Positions 25,705 through 33,348 of a stretch of DNA of 64,000 nucleotides are shown here, piece after piece. The notes below the pieces were generated by a model. That model made no database searches, was not told where the DNA came from, and was given only the letters and a program-made list of their open reading frames with translations. The translations under genes were made by a program, and so were the position numbers. The number at the start of each line of letters is the position of its first letter. Position 1 is the first letter of the stretch. The DNA is from Ruegeria_C sp041537925 (GTDB lineage: Bacteria; Pseudomonadota; Alphaproteobacteria; Rhodobacterales; Rhodobacteraceae): NCBI RefSeq assembly GCF_041537925.1, contig NZ_JBGOSH010000003.1, positions 496,001 to 560,000 of the forward strand, given 5' to 3'.

Positions 25705-26211
25705 ATGCGGATATCACAGACGTCTTTGCTATGGCTCCTTCTGGTGGTGCAGGGGTTCTGCGCCACCTTCTTTCTGGCCGATGCGGTGATGGATTGGACC
25801 GGCGGCGAAGCGCTTGGCTTCCGGCATCTGCACCGGTTCGAGATGCTGCTGGCGCTGGCGCTGATCGGCGGCTTGGCTGCAACGATCACCCTGATCCGGG
25901 CGCAGGGAGCGCGCGCGCGGCAAATGCGGCGGCAGATCGACGTTGCCAGCGGGGCCTTTGCCGAGGTGATCACCCGGCAATTCGACGAATGGCGATTGAG
26001 CGCGGCCGAACGCGATGTCGCGATGTTGTCGATCAAAGGGCTGTCGATGGCCGAAATCGCCACCCTGCGTCAGACAAAGGAAGGCACGATCAAGGCGCAA
26101 AGTGCGGCGGTCTACAAAAAGGCCGGGGTCAGCGGCCGGCTGCAATTGCTGAGCTACTTTGTCGAAGAACTCCTTTCTGATCCATTGCTGGATCGGTCGA
26201 CAAGACAATAG
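25705..26211 (+). CDS. membrane-bound LuxR-type helix-turn-helix regulator
   Basis: A 168-residue protein with two N-terminal membrane helices (SLLWLLLVVQGFCATFFLAD, residues 7-26; MLLALALIGGLAATITLI, about 47-64) and a C-terminal LuxR/GerE helix-turn-helix (about 95-155). The latter reads WRLSAAERDVAMLSIKGLSM then AEIATLRQTKEGTIKAQSAA, with the LSxxERxVxxLxxxGxSxxEIA and RTKEGTIK signature slightly changed. There is no receiver domain. A membrane-tethered regulator beside a PepSY protein suggests envelope sensing; that link is inference. The start ATG at 25705 has GGGAG about 7 bases upstream. Confidence 0.82.
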   Translation: MRISQTSLLWLLLVVQGFCATFFLADAVMDWTGGEALGFRHLHRFEMLLALALIGGLAATITLIRAQGARARQMRRQIDVASGAFAEVITRQFDEWRLSAAERDVAMLSIKGLSMAEIATLRQTKEGTIKAQSAAVYKKAGVSGRLQLLSYFVEELLSDPLLDRSTRQ

Positions 26212-26397
26212 CACTTCCGTCCGCCATCCAAGGGGAAGCCTCCGACAATCGAACCGATTTATCGCATCAAGCCGCGCGGCGAGTGCAGACCGATCACACA
26301 ATTCCGCGATTGATTCGCTAAAACAGGCTGAGGAGTTGACCGCAAGCCCCGCCGTCGCAACACTTGTGGCATATCGACAGCAACCGACGAGTATCTA

Positions 26398-26952
26398 ATG
26401 CTTTCCCGCCGTACATTTCTGGCCACCGCAGCGGCCACCGCCCTGCCGCAGATTACATTGGCCAAAGACCCCGCCGTGTTTGATCCCACCCCGCAAGAGG
26501 TGCGTATCAAGAAGGAATACTTGCCCGGCCAGTTGCTGGTGCTGCCGCGGTCCTTCTACCTCTATTACGTCACCGAGCCACGCAAGGCGATCCGCTATGG
26601 CTGCGGCGTCGGCAAGGCCGGGCTGGAATTCACCGGCACTGCCACTATCGACGTAAAGAAGGAATGGCCCACATGGCGACCCACGCCCGAGATGATCGAA
26701 CGCGATCCGGTGGCTTACTCCAAATTCGTTGACAACGACTACATCCAGCCGGGCGGCACCGACAACCCGCTCGGCGCGCGCGCGCTCTACCTGTTCCAGA
26801 ACGGCGTCGACACCTATTTCCGCATCCACGGTACCACCCAGCCGCAGACCATCGGTCATGCGGTTTCGAACGGCTGCATCCGGATGCTGAACGAGCATGT
26901 GGTCCACCTCTATGAGCGGGTGCCAGTCGGCACTGTGGTCACGGTGCTCTGA
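26398..26952 (+). CDS. L,D-transpeptidase (YkuD domain), exported
   Basis: A 184-residue periplasmic peptidoglycan cross-linking enzyme. The N-terminus LSRRTFLATAAATALPQITL has a twin-arginine-like signal. The YkuD active site is intact: IHGTTQPQTIGHAVSNGCIR at about residues 140-159 contains the His, the conserved Ser-x-Gly-Cys and Arg of the HXX14-SNGCIR motif, with the catalytic Cys at about 157. QPGGTDNPLGARALYLF is also conserved. It forms 3-3 cross-links or attaches lipoproteins, as the family does. The next gene starts at or just past its stop codon, so they are probably coupled. Confidence 0.92.
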   Translation: MLSRRTFLATAAATALPQITLAKDPAVFDPTPQEVRIKKEYLPGQLLVLPRSFYLYYVTEPRKAIRYGCGVGKAGLEFTGTATIDVKKEWPTWRPTPEMIERDPVAYSKFVDNDYIQPGGTDNPLGARALYLFQNGVDTYFRIHGTTQPQTIGHAVSNGCIRMLNEHVVHLYERVPVGTVVTVL

Positions 26953-27038
26953 TCCCCGCCCGGTCATATCCTGCCCGGGCCTGGCCGGCGCTGCTGCTCT
27001 GCGCCGGCTGCACCGTTGGACAGGTCCCGACAGACCCC

Positions 27039-27512
27039 GTGCGCCCCACTCCGGACGTGGTTGCGGCAGTCAAGATGCGCTTTGCCGGAATGCAAGCGCT
27101 ATCCTTCGAAACCGATGTGGAATATTGTGGCTATCTGCTGCGGATGCCGGATGAAAGCCTCGGGTTTTCCCAGATGGTGCGCGGCGGGCATGACGGATGC
27201 ACTCCGGAACTGCCTGAACCGGGATCGACGCTGCTGGCCTCGATGCACACCCATGGGTCCTACGACCCCGAAGTGCCCGCCGAGTTTCCCACCGTCATCG
27301 ATATCGACAGCGACAAGCGCGAGCGGGTCAACGGTTTTGTCGCGACGCCGGGTGGGCGGCTCTGGTTCATCGACAGCCGCACCAGGCGGGTCACCCAGCT
27401 ATGCGAGTTGAACTGCCTGCCGCAGGACCCATACTTTCAGCCCGGGGATGACGGAGTCATCGCGCAGAGCTACACGCGCGCGGAACTGGCCAATCTGGAG
27501 CGGGGCCTCTGA
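27039..27512 (+). CDS. DUF4329-like lipoprotein, start uncertain (conserved part begins about 26949)
   Basis: Coordinates follow the first standard start codon (GTG 27039), but the frame is open from 26916 and its upstream part encodes IPARSYPARAWPALLLCAGC, a lipoprotein signal with lipobox LCAGC. No ATG, GTG or TTG precedes that in frame; candidates are CTG at 26949 (overlapping the transpeptidase TGA) or the ATC after it. The mature part has CGYLLRMPDES, a LASMHTHGSYDPEVPAEFPT block with an HTHG motif like JAB/MPN or DUF4329 domains, then RVNGFVATPGGRLWFIDS and two Cys. It would be an outer-membrane lipoprotein acting beside the L,D-transpeptidase, possibly a peptidase on cell-wall peptides. 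Confidence 0.7.
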   Translation: MRPTPDVVAAVKMRFAGMQALSFETDVEYCGYLLRMPDESLGFSQMVRGGHDGCTPELPEPGSTLLASMHTHGSYDPEVPAEFPTVIDIDSDKRERVNGFVATPGGRLWFIDSRTRRVTQLCELNCLPQDPYFQPGDDGVIAQSYTRAELANLERGL

Positions 27513-27515
27513 ACC

Positions 27516-28130
27516 TTAGGCGCCCGACCAGTCGACATCATCGGCAACCTCGACCAGCAACATGCCGTCGGGCAAGGGCTGCATCAGGTCTCGCGCCGCG
27601 TTTTCCGACGCTCCAAGCCAGCGCCCGACATCGCCGGGCTGCAGGATCACACCCATCCGATGGTGGATCTCGCGCACATCCGCGTTGGGTGTGCAGGTCA
27701 CCGCCGCCACCTGGTGCAGCGCCTGCCCACCCGGCGCGGTCCAGACATCGGCGATCCCGGCAAACAGCAGCAATCCGCCATCCCGTGCCGAGAGGCGCCA
27801 GGCGGTCTTGCGGCGGGTCTTGCCGGTCCATTCGTACCAGCCATCCACCGGGATCACGACGCGGCCCACACCTTCGAAGGCGGATTTATCAAAGACTGTC
27901 TCCGAGCGGGCATTGATGATCGTTTCCATCACCGGCCGCCCACGCGCATTGACCCGGCCCACCGGAATAATACCCCAACGCATCCGCTGCAGCCCGTTCA
28001 CCGTCAGCACCCAGACCTCCTGCCCCGGCTGGATATTGCGCCGCGCGCCGTCTGCCGCGCTCGGGTCGGGCACGCCAAGCGCCCGCGCAACCCGCGCGAC
28101 GGGGGTGGTCAGAAAGAAACGTCCGGGCAT
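27516..28130 (-). CDS. SRAP (YedK/HMCES) family protein lacking catalytic Cys2
   Basis: A 204-residue SOS-response-associated-peptidase-fold protein. YedK and HMCES protect abasic sites in single-stranded DNA by linking their Cys2 to the sugar. The rest of the site is present: ETIINARSET (Asn and Arg of the NAR motif), VIPVDGWYEW (Glu) and EIHHRMGVIL (His). But the protein starts MPGRFFLT in place of the usual MCGRF, so Cys2 is Pro. The codon just before the ATG is TGC, so no start shift within the frame restores MCGR. Convergent with the DUF4329-like gene; 34 bases downstream of the esterase gene on the same strand. Confidence 0.87.
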   Translation of the reverse strand: MPGRFFLTTPVARVARALGVPDPSAADGARRNIQPGQEVWVLTVNGLQRMRWGIIPVGRVNARGRPVMETIINARSETVFDKSAFEGVGRVVIPVDGWYEWTGKTRRKTAWRLSARDGGLLLFAGIADVWTAPGGQALHQVAAVTCTPNADVREIHHRMGVILQPGDVGRWLGASENAARDLMQPLPDGMLLVEVADDVDWSGA

Positions 28131-28164
28131 GCAAGGCTCCGGTGCCGAGGTCAGTTGTCTGGGC

Positions 28165-28806
28165 TCAATTGCCCCGATCTTCGGCCAGTTCCGCCAATTC
28201 CGCAACCTGCGGGCCAAGGACCGCCACGATCCGCGCCACACCTTCGGCATTGGGGTGGATGCCGTCGGGCTGCATGAAGGCACGGGCCTCAGCCGGGGTG
28301 TCCACGCCCAGCCCGGCAAAGAAATCCCTAGCGTAAAGCGTGTCGAACTGCGCCGAGAGATCGGGATAGATAGCATCGAAGGCCCGCTTGTAATCCGGCC
28401 CGAAATTGCCCGGCGCGTCCATCCCGACCAAAAGCACGGGGATACCTGCCCCGCGCGCGGCCTCAAGGATTACCGTCAGGTTCCCGCGCGCCTCTGCCGG
28501 GTCCAGCCCGCGCAGCAGATCGTTGCCGCCCAGCGCCACGATCATCGCATCCACCTCGGGTGTCAGCGCCCAGTCCACCCGCGCCGCACCGCCCGCGGTG
28601 GTGTCACCAGACACACCCGCATTTATCAGATCGGCCTCGACGCCCTGCGCGACAAGCCAACCCTGCAGCTGCGCGACAAAGCCCTGCTCGGGCACCAGCC
28701 CATAGCCCTGCGTCAGGCTGTCACCCAGCGCCACGATCTGCACCGGCTCTGCCGGGATCGCAAAAGCCCATAGACAAAAGAGACCACTCATCAGACCCTT
28801 GCGCAT
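28165..28806 (-). CDS. tesA: arylesterase / GDSL lysophospholipase, exported
   Basis: A 213-residue SGNH-fold hydrolase. Block I is VALGDSLTQGYG with the nucleophile Ser, the Gly block is INAGVSGDTTAGG, block III is VALGGNDLLRG and block V is MQPDGIHPNAEG with catalytic Asp and His. The N-terminus MRKGLMSGLFCLWAFAIPAE is a signal peptide, so it works in the periplasm on thioesters or lysolipids. An upstream ATG at 28854 overlaps the divergent ABC gene start and adds a non-signal segment; 28806 is preferred. The divergent ybbA-ybbP pair next to it is the usual neighbourhood of this gene in proteobacteria. Confidence 0.9.
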   Translation of the reverse strand: MRKGLMSGLFCLWAFAIPAEPVQIVALGDSLTQGYGLVPEQGFVAQLQGWLVAQGVEADLINAGVSGDTTAGGAARVDWALTPEVDAMIVALGGNDLLRGLDPAEARGNLTVILEAARGAGIPVLLVGMDAPGNFGPDYKRAFDAIYPDLSAQFDTLYARDFFAGLGVDTPAEARAFMQPDGIHPNAEGVARIVAVLGPQVAELAELAEDRGN

Positions 28807-28853
28807 CGTGCCAACCACTCCATATCCATTTGAGGCCACCACAGGATCCAGCA

Positions 28854-29549
28854 ATGACCGACCCCGTTCTACACCTAGAAGATGCGTGTTTGTCGCTGGA
28901 TGGCAATGCGGGGAGGGTGGAAATTCTGCGCGGCATCACGCTGCGGGTTCCGCGCGGTGAAACGCTCAGCCTCGTGGGGCCGTCGGGATCGGGCAAATCC
29001 TCGCTGCTAATGCTGCTGGGAGGGCTGGAGAGCGCGACATCCGGCAAGGTCACCGCGCTGGGTCAGGACCTGAGCGCGCTGGATGAGGATGCGCTGGCTC
29101 GGTTCCGCCGCGACCGGATGGGCGTGGTGTTCCAGAGTTTTCATCTGATCCCGACCATGACCGCGCTGGAAAACGTGGCAACGCCGCTGGAACTGGCCGG
29201 GGCGAAAGACGCCCTGCCCCGCGCGCGCGCGGAACTGGAGGCGGTGGGGCTGTCCCACCGGCTGGATCACTACCCGGCGCAGCTTTCGGGGGGTGAACAG
29301 CAGCGTGTGGCGCTGGCCCGCGCCTCGGCCCCGCGCCCGGCGATCCTGCTGGCGGATGAACCGACCGGCAATCTGGACGAGGCCAACGGGGCGGCGATCA
29401 TGGAGCTGCTTTTTGACCTGCGCGACCGGCATGGCGCAACGCTGGTGCTGGTCACCCACAGCCATTCGTTGGCGGAACGCTGCGACAGGGTGGTCCGGTT
29501 GCGCGATGGCCGCATTGTCGCGGACGCCGCCCGCGAGGCGGCGGAATGA
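28854..29549 (+). CDS. ABC transporter ATP-binding protein (YbbA/LolD-like)
   Basis: A 231-residue ATPase of the MacB/LolD type that drives a FtsX-like permease. Walker A LVGPSGSGKSSLL is at about residues 40-52, the Q-loop is in GVVFQSFHLIPTMTALEN, the signature is LSGGEQQRVALARA and Walker B ILLADEPTGNLD, and the switch His is in LVTHSHSLAER. Its stop overlaps the start of the permease gene (ATGA), so the two are coupled. In E. coli YbbA-YbbP is a transporter or mechanochemical complex of unknown substrate divergent from tesA, and the arrangement is kept here. The start has no strong ribosome site (AGGATCCAGCA). Confidence 0.93.
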   Translation: MTDPVLHLEDACLSLDGNAGRVEILRGITLRVPRGETLSLVGPSGSGKSSLLMLLGGLESATSGKVTALGQDLSALDEDALARFRRDRMGVVFQSFHLIPTMTALENVATPLELAGAKDALPRARAELEAVGLSHRLDHYPAQLSGGEQQRVALARASAPRPAILLADEPTGNLDEANGAAIMELLFDLRDRHGATLVLVTHSHSLAERCDRVVRLRDGRIVADAAREAAE

Positions 29550-32071
29550 GCCTTGCGGTCGCCACCCGTATCGCACGGCGCGAACTGCGCGGCGGCGTCC
29601 GGGGGTTTCGCATCTTTCTGGCCTGCCTCGCGCTTGGGGTGGCCGCCATCGCCGCGGTCGGCACGGTCCGCTCGGGCATTGATGCCGGACTGGCCCGCGA
29701 AGGGGCCGCGCTGCTGGGTGGCGACGCCGAGATGGAATTCACCTATCGCTTCGCCACAGCGGACGAGCGCGCTTGGATGGACGCCACTGCCGGGGCCGTG
29801 TCCGAGGTGGTCGATTTCCGCTCGATGGCCGTAGTGGATGGCGTGGAACCCACCCGCGCGCTGACGCAGGTCAAGGCAGTGGACCGTGCCTATCCGCTGG
29901 TCGGCGCGGTGCGGCTGGAGCCGGACATGCCGCTCGACACCGCTCTTGGGGGTCAAGACGGCATCCCCGGCGCCGTGATGGAGCGGGTGCTGATCGACCG
30001 GCTGGGGCTTGCCATGGGCGAGCGCTTCCGGCTGGGCACGCAAGAGTTCATCCTGAGCGCGGCCATCGCGCATGAACCCGACGGTGCGGCGGACGGGTTC
30101 CGGCTGGGCCCACGCACTTTGCTGCGCACAGGCAGCCTTGCGGCCTCGGGCCTGCTGGCGTCGGGCACGCTCTATTCGACCAAATACCGGCTGGATCTGC
30201 CCGAGGGAGTCGATCTTGCAAAATTGGCCTCGGTCGCCCGAGACCGCTTCGAGACCACCGGCATGCGCTGGACCGATGCCCGCAACGGCGCGCCGGGGAT
30301 TGCCGAATTTGTCGACCGTCTGAGCGCGTTTCTGATCCTTGTGGGCCTGTCGGGGCTGGCGGTGGGCGGCATCGGTGTGTCAGCCGCCGTGCGTGCCTAT
30401 CTGGGTGACAAGACCGCCACGATCGCCACGTTGCGCACGCTGGGGGCGGATCGCGCGACGGTGTTTCAGGTCTATTTCATCCAGATCGGGGTGCTGTCGG
30501 TGCTGGGCATCGGGATCGGCCTTGTGATCGGCGCGGGTGCGCCGCTGGCATTCGGCCCGCTGATCCAGTCCCGTCTGCCGATCCCGGCAGACTTCACGAT
30601 CTACCCGACCCCGCTCGCCGAGGCCGCCGTTTACGGGATGCTCACCGCGCTGATCTTCACGCTCTGGCCGCTGGCGCGCACCGAAGAGATTCGCCCCGCG
30701 ACCCTGTTCCGCGACGCCATAACCGGGCTGCACGGCCTGCCGCGCGCGCGATACATCCTCGCCACGCTGGCGGGACTGGCGGCGCTGGTCTGGCTGGCGG
30801 CGTGGTTCAGCGGCTCGGCCCGGCTGGCGCTGTGGACCGCCGGGGGGCTCTCTGGTGCGTTGCTGGCGCTCACAATTGCTGCCGTCCTCATCCGCCGTAC
30901 CGCCCGCGCCGCCAAACCGCGCGCGCAGGGTCGCCCGGCGCTGCGTTGGGCGCTGGCCGCGATCTCGGGCAATGGCGAGGGCGCAGGGGCGGTGGTGCTG
31001 TCGCTGGGGCTTGGCCTGTCTGTGTTGGCAACAGTGGGCCAGATTGATGGCAACCTGCGCCGGGCAATCTCCAGCAACCTGCCCGATATCGCGCCAAGCT
31101 ATTTCTTCGTCGATATCCAGAAGGACCAGATGGAGGGCTTCAACCAGCGGCTGGCCGACGACCCCGCCGTCGGCCGCGTCGAAAGCGCCCCGATGTTGCG
31201 CGGCATCATCACCCGGATTAACGGCAAACCCGCACGCGAGATTGCCGGCGAACACTGGGTGCTGCAGGGCGACCGGGGTGTCACCTATTCCGCCGCGCGG
31301 CCAGAGGACGCGAAACTGACCGCGGGCGAATGGTGGCCCACCAATTATGACGGGCCGCCGCTGGTGAGTTTTGCCGCCGAAGAGGCCGCCGAGATGGGGC
31401 TGAGCCTGGGCGACATGTTGACCGTCAACATCCTTGGCCGCGACATCACCGCGGAAGTGACCTCGTTCCGTGAGGTCGATTTCTCGACCGCCGGAATGGG
31501 GTTCATCCTGTCGATGAACCCTGCCGCCCTCGAGGCCGCGCCGCACAGTTTCATCGCAACCGTCTATGCTGAACCGCAGGCCGAGGCGGCGATCCTGCGT
31601 GATCTGGCAGGGCAATTTCCCAACATCACCGCGATCCGGGTGCGCGACGCGATCGACCGGGTGACCGAGGTGCTGTCAGGGCTGGCGGCGGCCACCGCGC
31701 TGGGGGCGTCGGCGGCGCTGGTAACCGGGTTTCTGGTGCTGATCGGCGCGGCGGCGGCGGCGGTCACGGCGCGCACCTATGAAGCGGCGCTGCTCAAGAC
31801 GCTGGGGGCCACGCGTCGGCGCATCCTGCTCAGCTTTGCGCTGCGCTCGGCGCTTCTGGGCGCGGCGGCGGGGATCGTGGCGCTGGCAGCGGGCATCGCC
31901 GGAGGCTGGGCGGTCAGCCACTACATCCTCGAGACCGGGTTCAGCGTAATCTGGCCCTCGGCCCTGACCATCGTCACAGGCGGAATTCTTGCAACGCTTC
32001 TGGCCGGGCTCTGCTTTGCATGGGGTCCTTTGTCGGCCCGCCCTGCCCGGATTCTGCGCGCCCGCGAGTAG
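29546..32071 (+). CDS. FtsX-like ABC transporter permease (YbbP-like)
   Basis: An 841-residue inner-membrane protein, partner of the preceding ATPase. The N-terminus FRIFLACLALGVAAIAAVGT is the first of about ten helices; two FtsX domains lie at about 260-375 (SAFLILVGLSGLAVGGIGVS, TLRTLGADRATVFQVYFIQI) and 705-840 (TALGASAALVTGFLVLIG, LLKTLGATRRRILLSFALRS). Large periplasmic segments lie between. The layout with two helix pairs between the FtsX units matches YbbP, about 800 residues in E. coli. The last 98 bases overlap the 3' end of the convergent Rrf2 gene. Confidence 0.92.
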   Translation: MSLAVATRIARRELRGGVRGFRIFLACLALGVAAIAAVGTVRSGIDAGLAREGAALLGGDAEMEFTYRFATADERAWMDATAGAVSEVVDFRSMAVVDGVEPTRALTQVKAVDRAYPLVGAVRLEPDMPLDTALGGQDGIPGAVMERVLIDRLGLAMGERFRLGTQEFILSAAIAHEPDGAADGFRLGPRTLLRTGSLAASGLLASGTLYSTKYRLDLPEGVDLAKLASVARDRFETTGMRWTDARNGAPGIAEFVDRLSAFLILVGLSGLAVGGIGVSAAVRAYLGDKTATIATLRTLGADRATVFQVYFIQIGVLSVLGIGIGLVIGAGAPLAFGPLIQSRLPIPADFTIYPTPLAEAAVYGMLTALIFTLWPLARTEEIRPATLFRDAITGLHGLPRARYILATLAGLAALVWLAAWFSGSARLALWTAGGLSGALLALTIAAVLIRRTARAAKPRAQGRPALRWALAAISGNGEGAGAVVLSLGLGLSVLATVGQIDGNLRRAISSNLPDIAPSYFFVDIQKDQMEGFNQRLADDPAVGRVESAPMLRGIITRINGKPAREIAGEHWVLQGDRGVTYSAARPEDAKLTAGEWWPTNYDGPPLVSFAAEEAAEMGLSLGDMLTVNILGRDITAEVTSFREVDFSTAGMGFILSMNPAALEAAPHSFIATVYAEPQAEAAILRDLAGQFPNITAIRVRDAIDRVTEVLSGLAAATALGASAALVTGFLVLIGAAAAAVTARTYEAALLKTLGATRRRILLSFALRSALLGAAAGIVALAAGIAGGWAVSHYILETGFSVIWPSALTIVTGGILATLLAGLCFAWGPLSARPARILRARE

Positions 32072-32519
32072 CGTTGCGCCCGCAGCTGACCGGTTGCAAC
32101 AGGCGCAATAGGTCGGTGTTGCCGCAAACCAGCCCATCCAGCGTGATCTCGTCCAGCGAGGCATAGAACACTTCGGCCGCCTTCTGCAGCGCGATGCGCA
32201 ATCGGCAGGCCCGGGTCAACGGGCAGGAATTGTCGGCATCGGCGAAACATTCGGCGATTGGCAGGTCACCCTCGATCTGGCGAAACACCTCGCCGATGCG
32301 AAGCTCTTCCGGCGGGACCGCCAGTGCCAACCCGCCCTTGCGGCCGCGCATCGTGTGCACGATCCCAAGCTGGGCAAGCTGGTTGATCACATGGGCCAGA
32401 TGGTTTTCCGAGATGTTGCAGGCCGCCGCCACCTCAGATTTGGTAACCAGCCGGTCGCGATGCGCAGTGCAATACATCAGCAATCGGATTGCGATATTCG
32501 TCCTTTTGGTGATGCGCAT
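31974..32519 (-). CDS. Rrf2 family transcriptional regulator (NsrR-like)
   Basis: A 181-residue iron-sulfur regulator. Residues 1-60 are a winged helix (MRITKRTNIAIRLLMYCTAH, KSEVAAACNISENHLAHVIN). The three cysteines of the cluster site are present in ECFADADNSCPLTRACRL, spaced C-x7-C-x5-C as in NsrR, the nitric-oxide sensor. The C-terminal 30 residues (RGRAESGQGGPTKDPM and on) are not part of the family and are read from the strand opposite the ybbP 3' end. The ATG at 32519 is chosen because the family starts MRITKRTN. An FNR-type box lies 58 bases upstream. NsrR rather than IscR or RirA is likely from the Cys spacing but not certain. Confidence 0.85.
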   Translation of the reverse strand: MRITKRTNIAIRLLMYCTAHRDRLVTKSEVAAACNISENHLAHVINQLAQLGIVHTMRGRKGGLALAVPPEELRIGEVFRQIEGDLPIAECFADADNSCPLTRACRLRIALQKAAEVFYASLDEITLDGLVCGNTDLLRLLQPVSCGRNATRGRAESGQGGPTKDPMQSRARPEALQEFRL

Positions 32520-32576
32520 CGGAAATCCTCGCAAGAAAGTGATGCACCTATATTGCACAGACGGGAAAATACCGGT

Positions 32577-32590
32577 TTGACATACATCAA
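32577..32590. promoter_or_regulatory. FNR/NnrR-type box
   Basis: TTGACATACATCAA matches the FNR-family consensus TTGAT-N4-ATCAA at nine of ten positions. It lies in the divergent gap, 58 bases upstream of the Rrf2/NsrR-like gene and 27 bases upstream of the cyclotransferase gene. Roseobacters carry FnrL and DnrF-type regulators that recognise such sites, so low oxygen or nitric oxide could control either gene. Confidence 0.55.
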
Positions 32591-32616
32591 TCGCATCATT
32601 GCACCCGGGACCATCG

Positions 32617-33186
32617 ATGGCAGACCCTTATTTCTTTGGCTACGGCAGCCTGGTGAACACCGCCACCCATGATTTCCCCGATCCCCAGAGAGCAACATTG
32701 CGCGGCTGGCGGCGGGCATGGCGACATACCGGCCTGCGCCCGGTGGCTTTTTTGACCGCGATCCCCGACCCCGCTGCCGAGATCGACGGCATGATCGCCC
32801 ATGTGCCCGGCGACGACTGGCAGGCGCTGGACCAACGCGAATGGGCCTATGACCGGATCGCCGCCACCGATGCGATCTCGCACAAGTTGACCCACGAGGT
32901 CGAGATCGCGGTCTATGCCGTGCCCGAACATCGTCACGCGCCCGCAAGCGCCGCGCATCCCATCGTGCTGAGCTATCTGGACGTGGTGTTTCAGGGCTAT
33001 CTGCGGGTCTATGGCCCCGAGGGGGTCGACCGGTTCATCGCCACCACTGATGGCTGGACTGGCCCGGTGCTGAACGACCGCGCGGCGCCTCGCTATCCCC
33101 GCCACCAAATGCTCAGCCCTGAAGAGATTCGTTTTGTCGATGACCGGCTGGCGCGGATCGGCGTGACCCAGGTCGACCGGCTCTGA
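32617..33186 (+). CDS. gamma-glutamylcyclotransferase-like protein
   Basis: A 189-residue protein starting MADPYFFGYGSLVNTATHDF, with the YGSLVN loop of the gamma-glutamylcyclotransferase fold that binds the gamma-glutamyl carboxylate. RATLRGWRRAW and GMIAHVPGDDWQALDQREWA (with the likely catalytic Glu in the DxRE block) match the GGCT-like group. The C-terminal half (YLDVVFQGYLRVYGPEGVDR) is an extension seen in bacterial members. Cleavage of gamma-glutamyl peptides is inferred. The ATG at 32617 follows a weak purine-rich stretch (GGGA); a TTG at 32599 is possible. Confidence 0.8.
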   Translation: MADPYFFGYGSLVNTATHDFPDPQRATLRGWRRAWRHTGLRPVAFLTAIPDPAAEIDGMIAHVPGDDWQALDQREWAYDRIAATDAISHKLTHEVEIAVYAVPEHRHAPASAAHPIVLSYLDVVFQGYLRVYGPEGVDRFIATTDGWTGPVLNDRAAPRYPRHQMLSPEEIRFVDDRLARIGVTQVDRL

Positions 33187-33348
33187 ACGGGGCAACTGGC
33201 CGGGCCAGGACCCGCTGGGCGCGTGCGACCCTGCAAGCAATGGAAAATTTCACGCGCAGCCAGTACCATCAAGACAGAACCGATTGATGACATGGGCGCG
33301 TGTCCGGGTCCTTTCGTTGATCGAAACCCCTTCAGAGAGGAGTTCGAT

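Noticed and set aside
33190..33348. Possible riboswitch before the ProX-like gene
   Set aside because: The leader has some GC-rich pairing but no conserved core of a class I could recognise.
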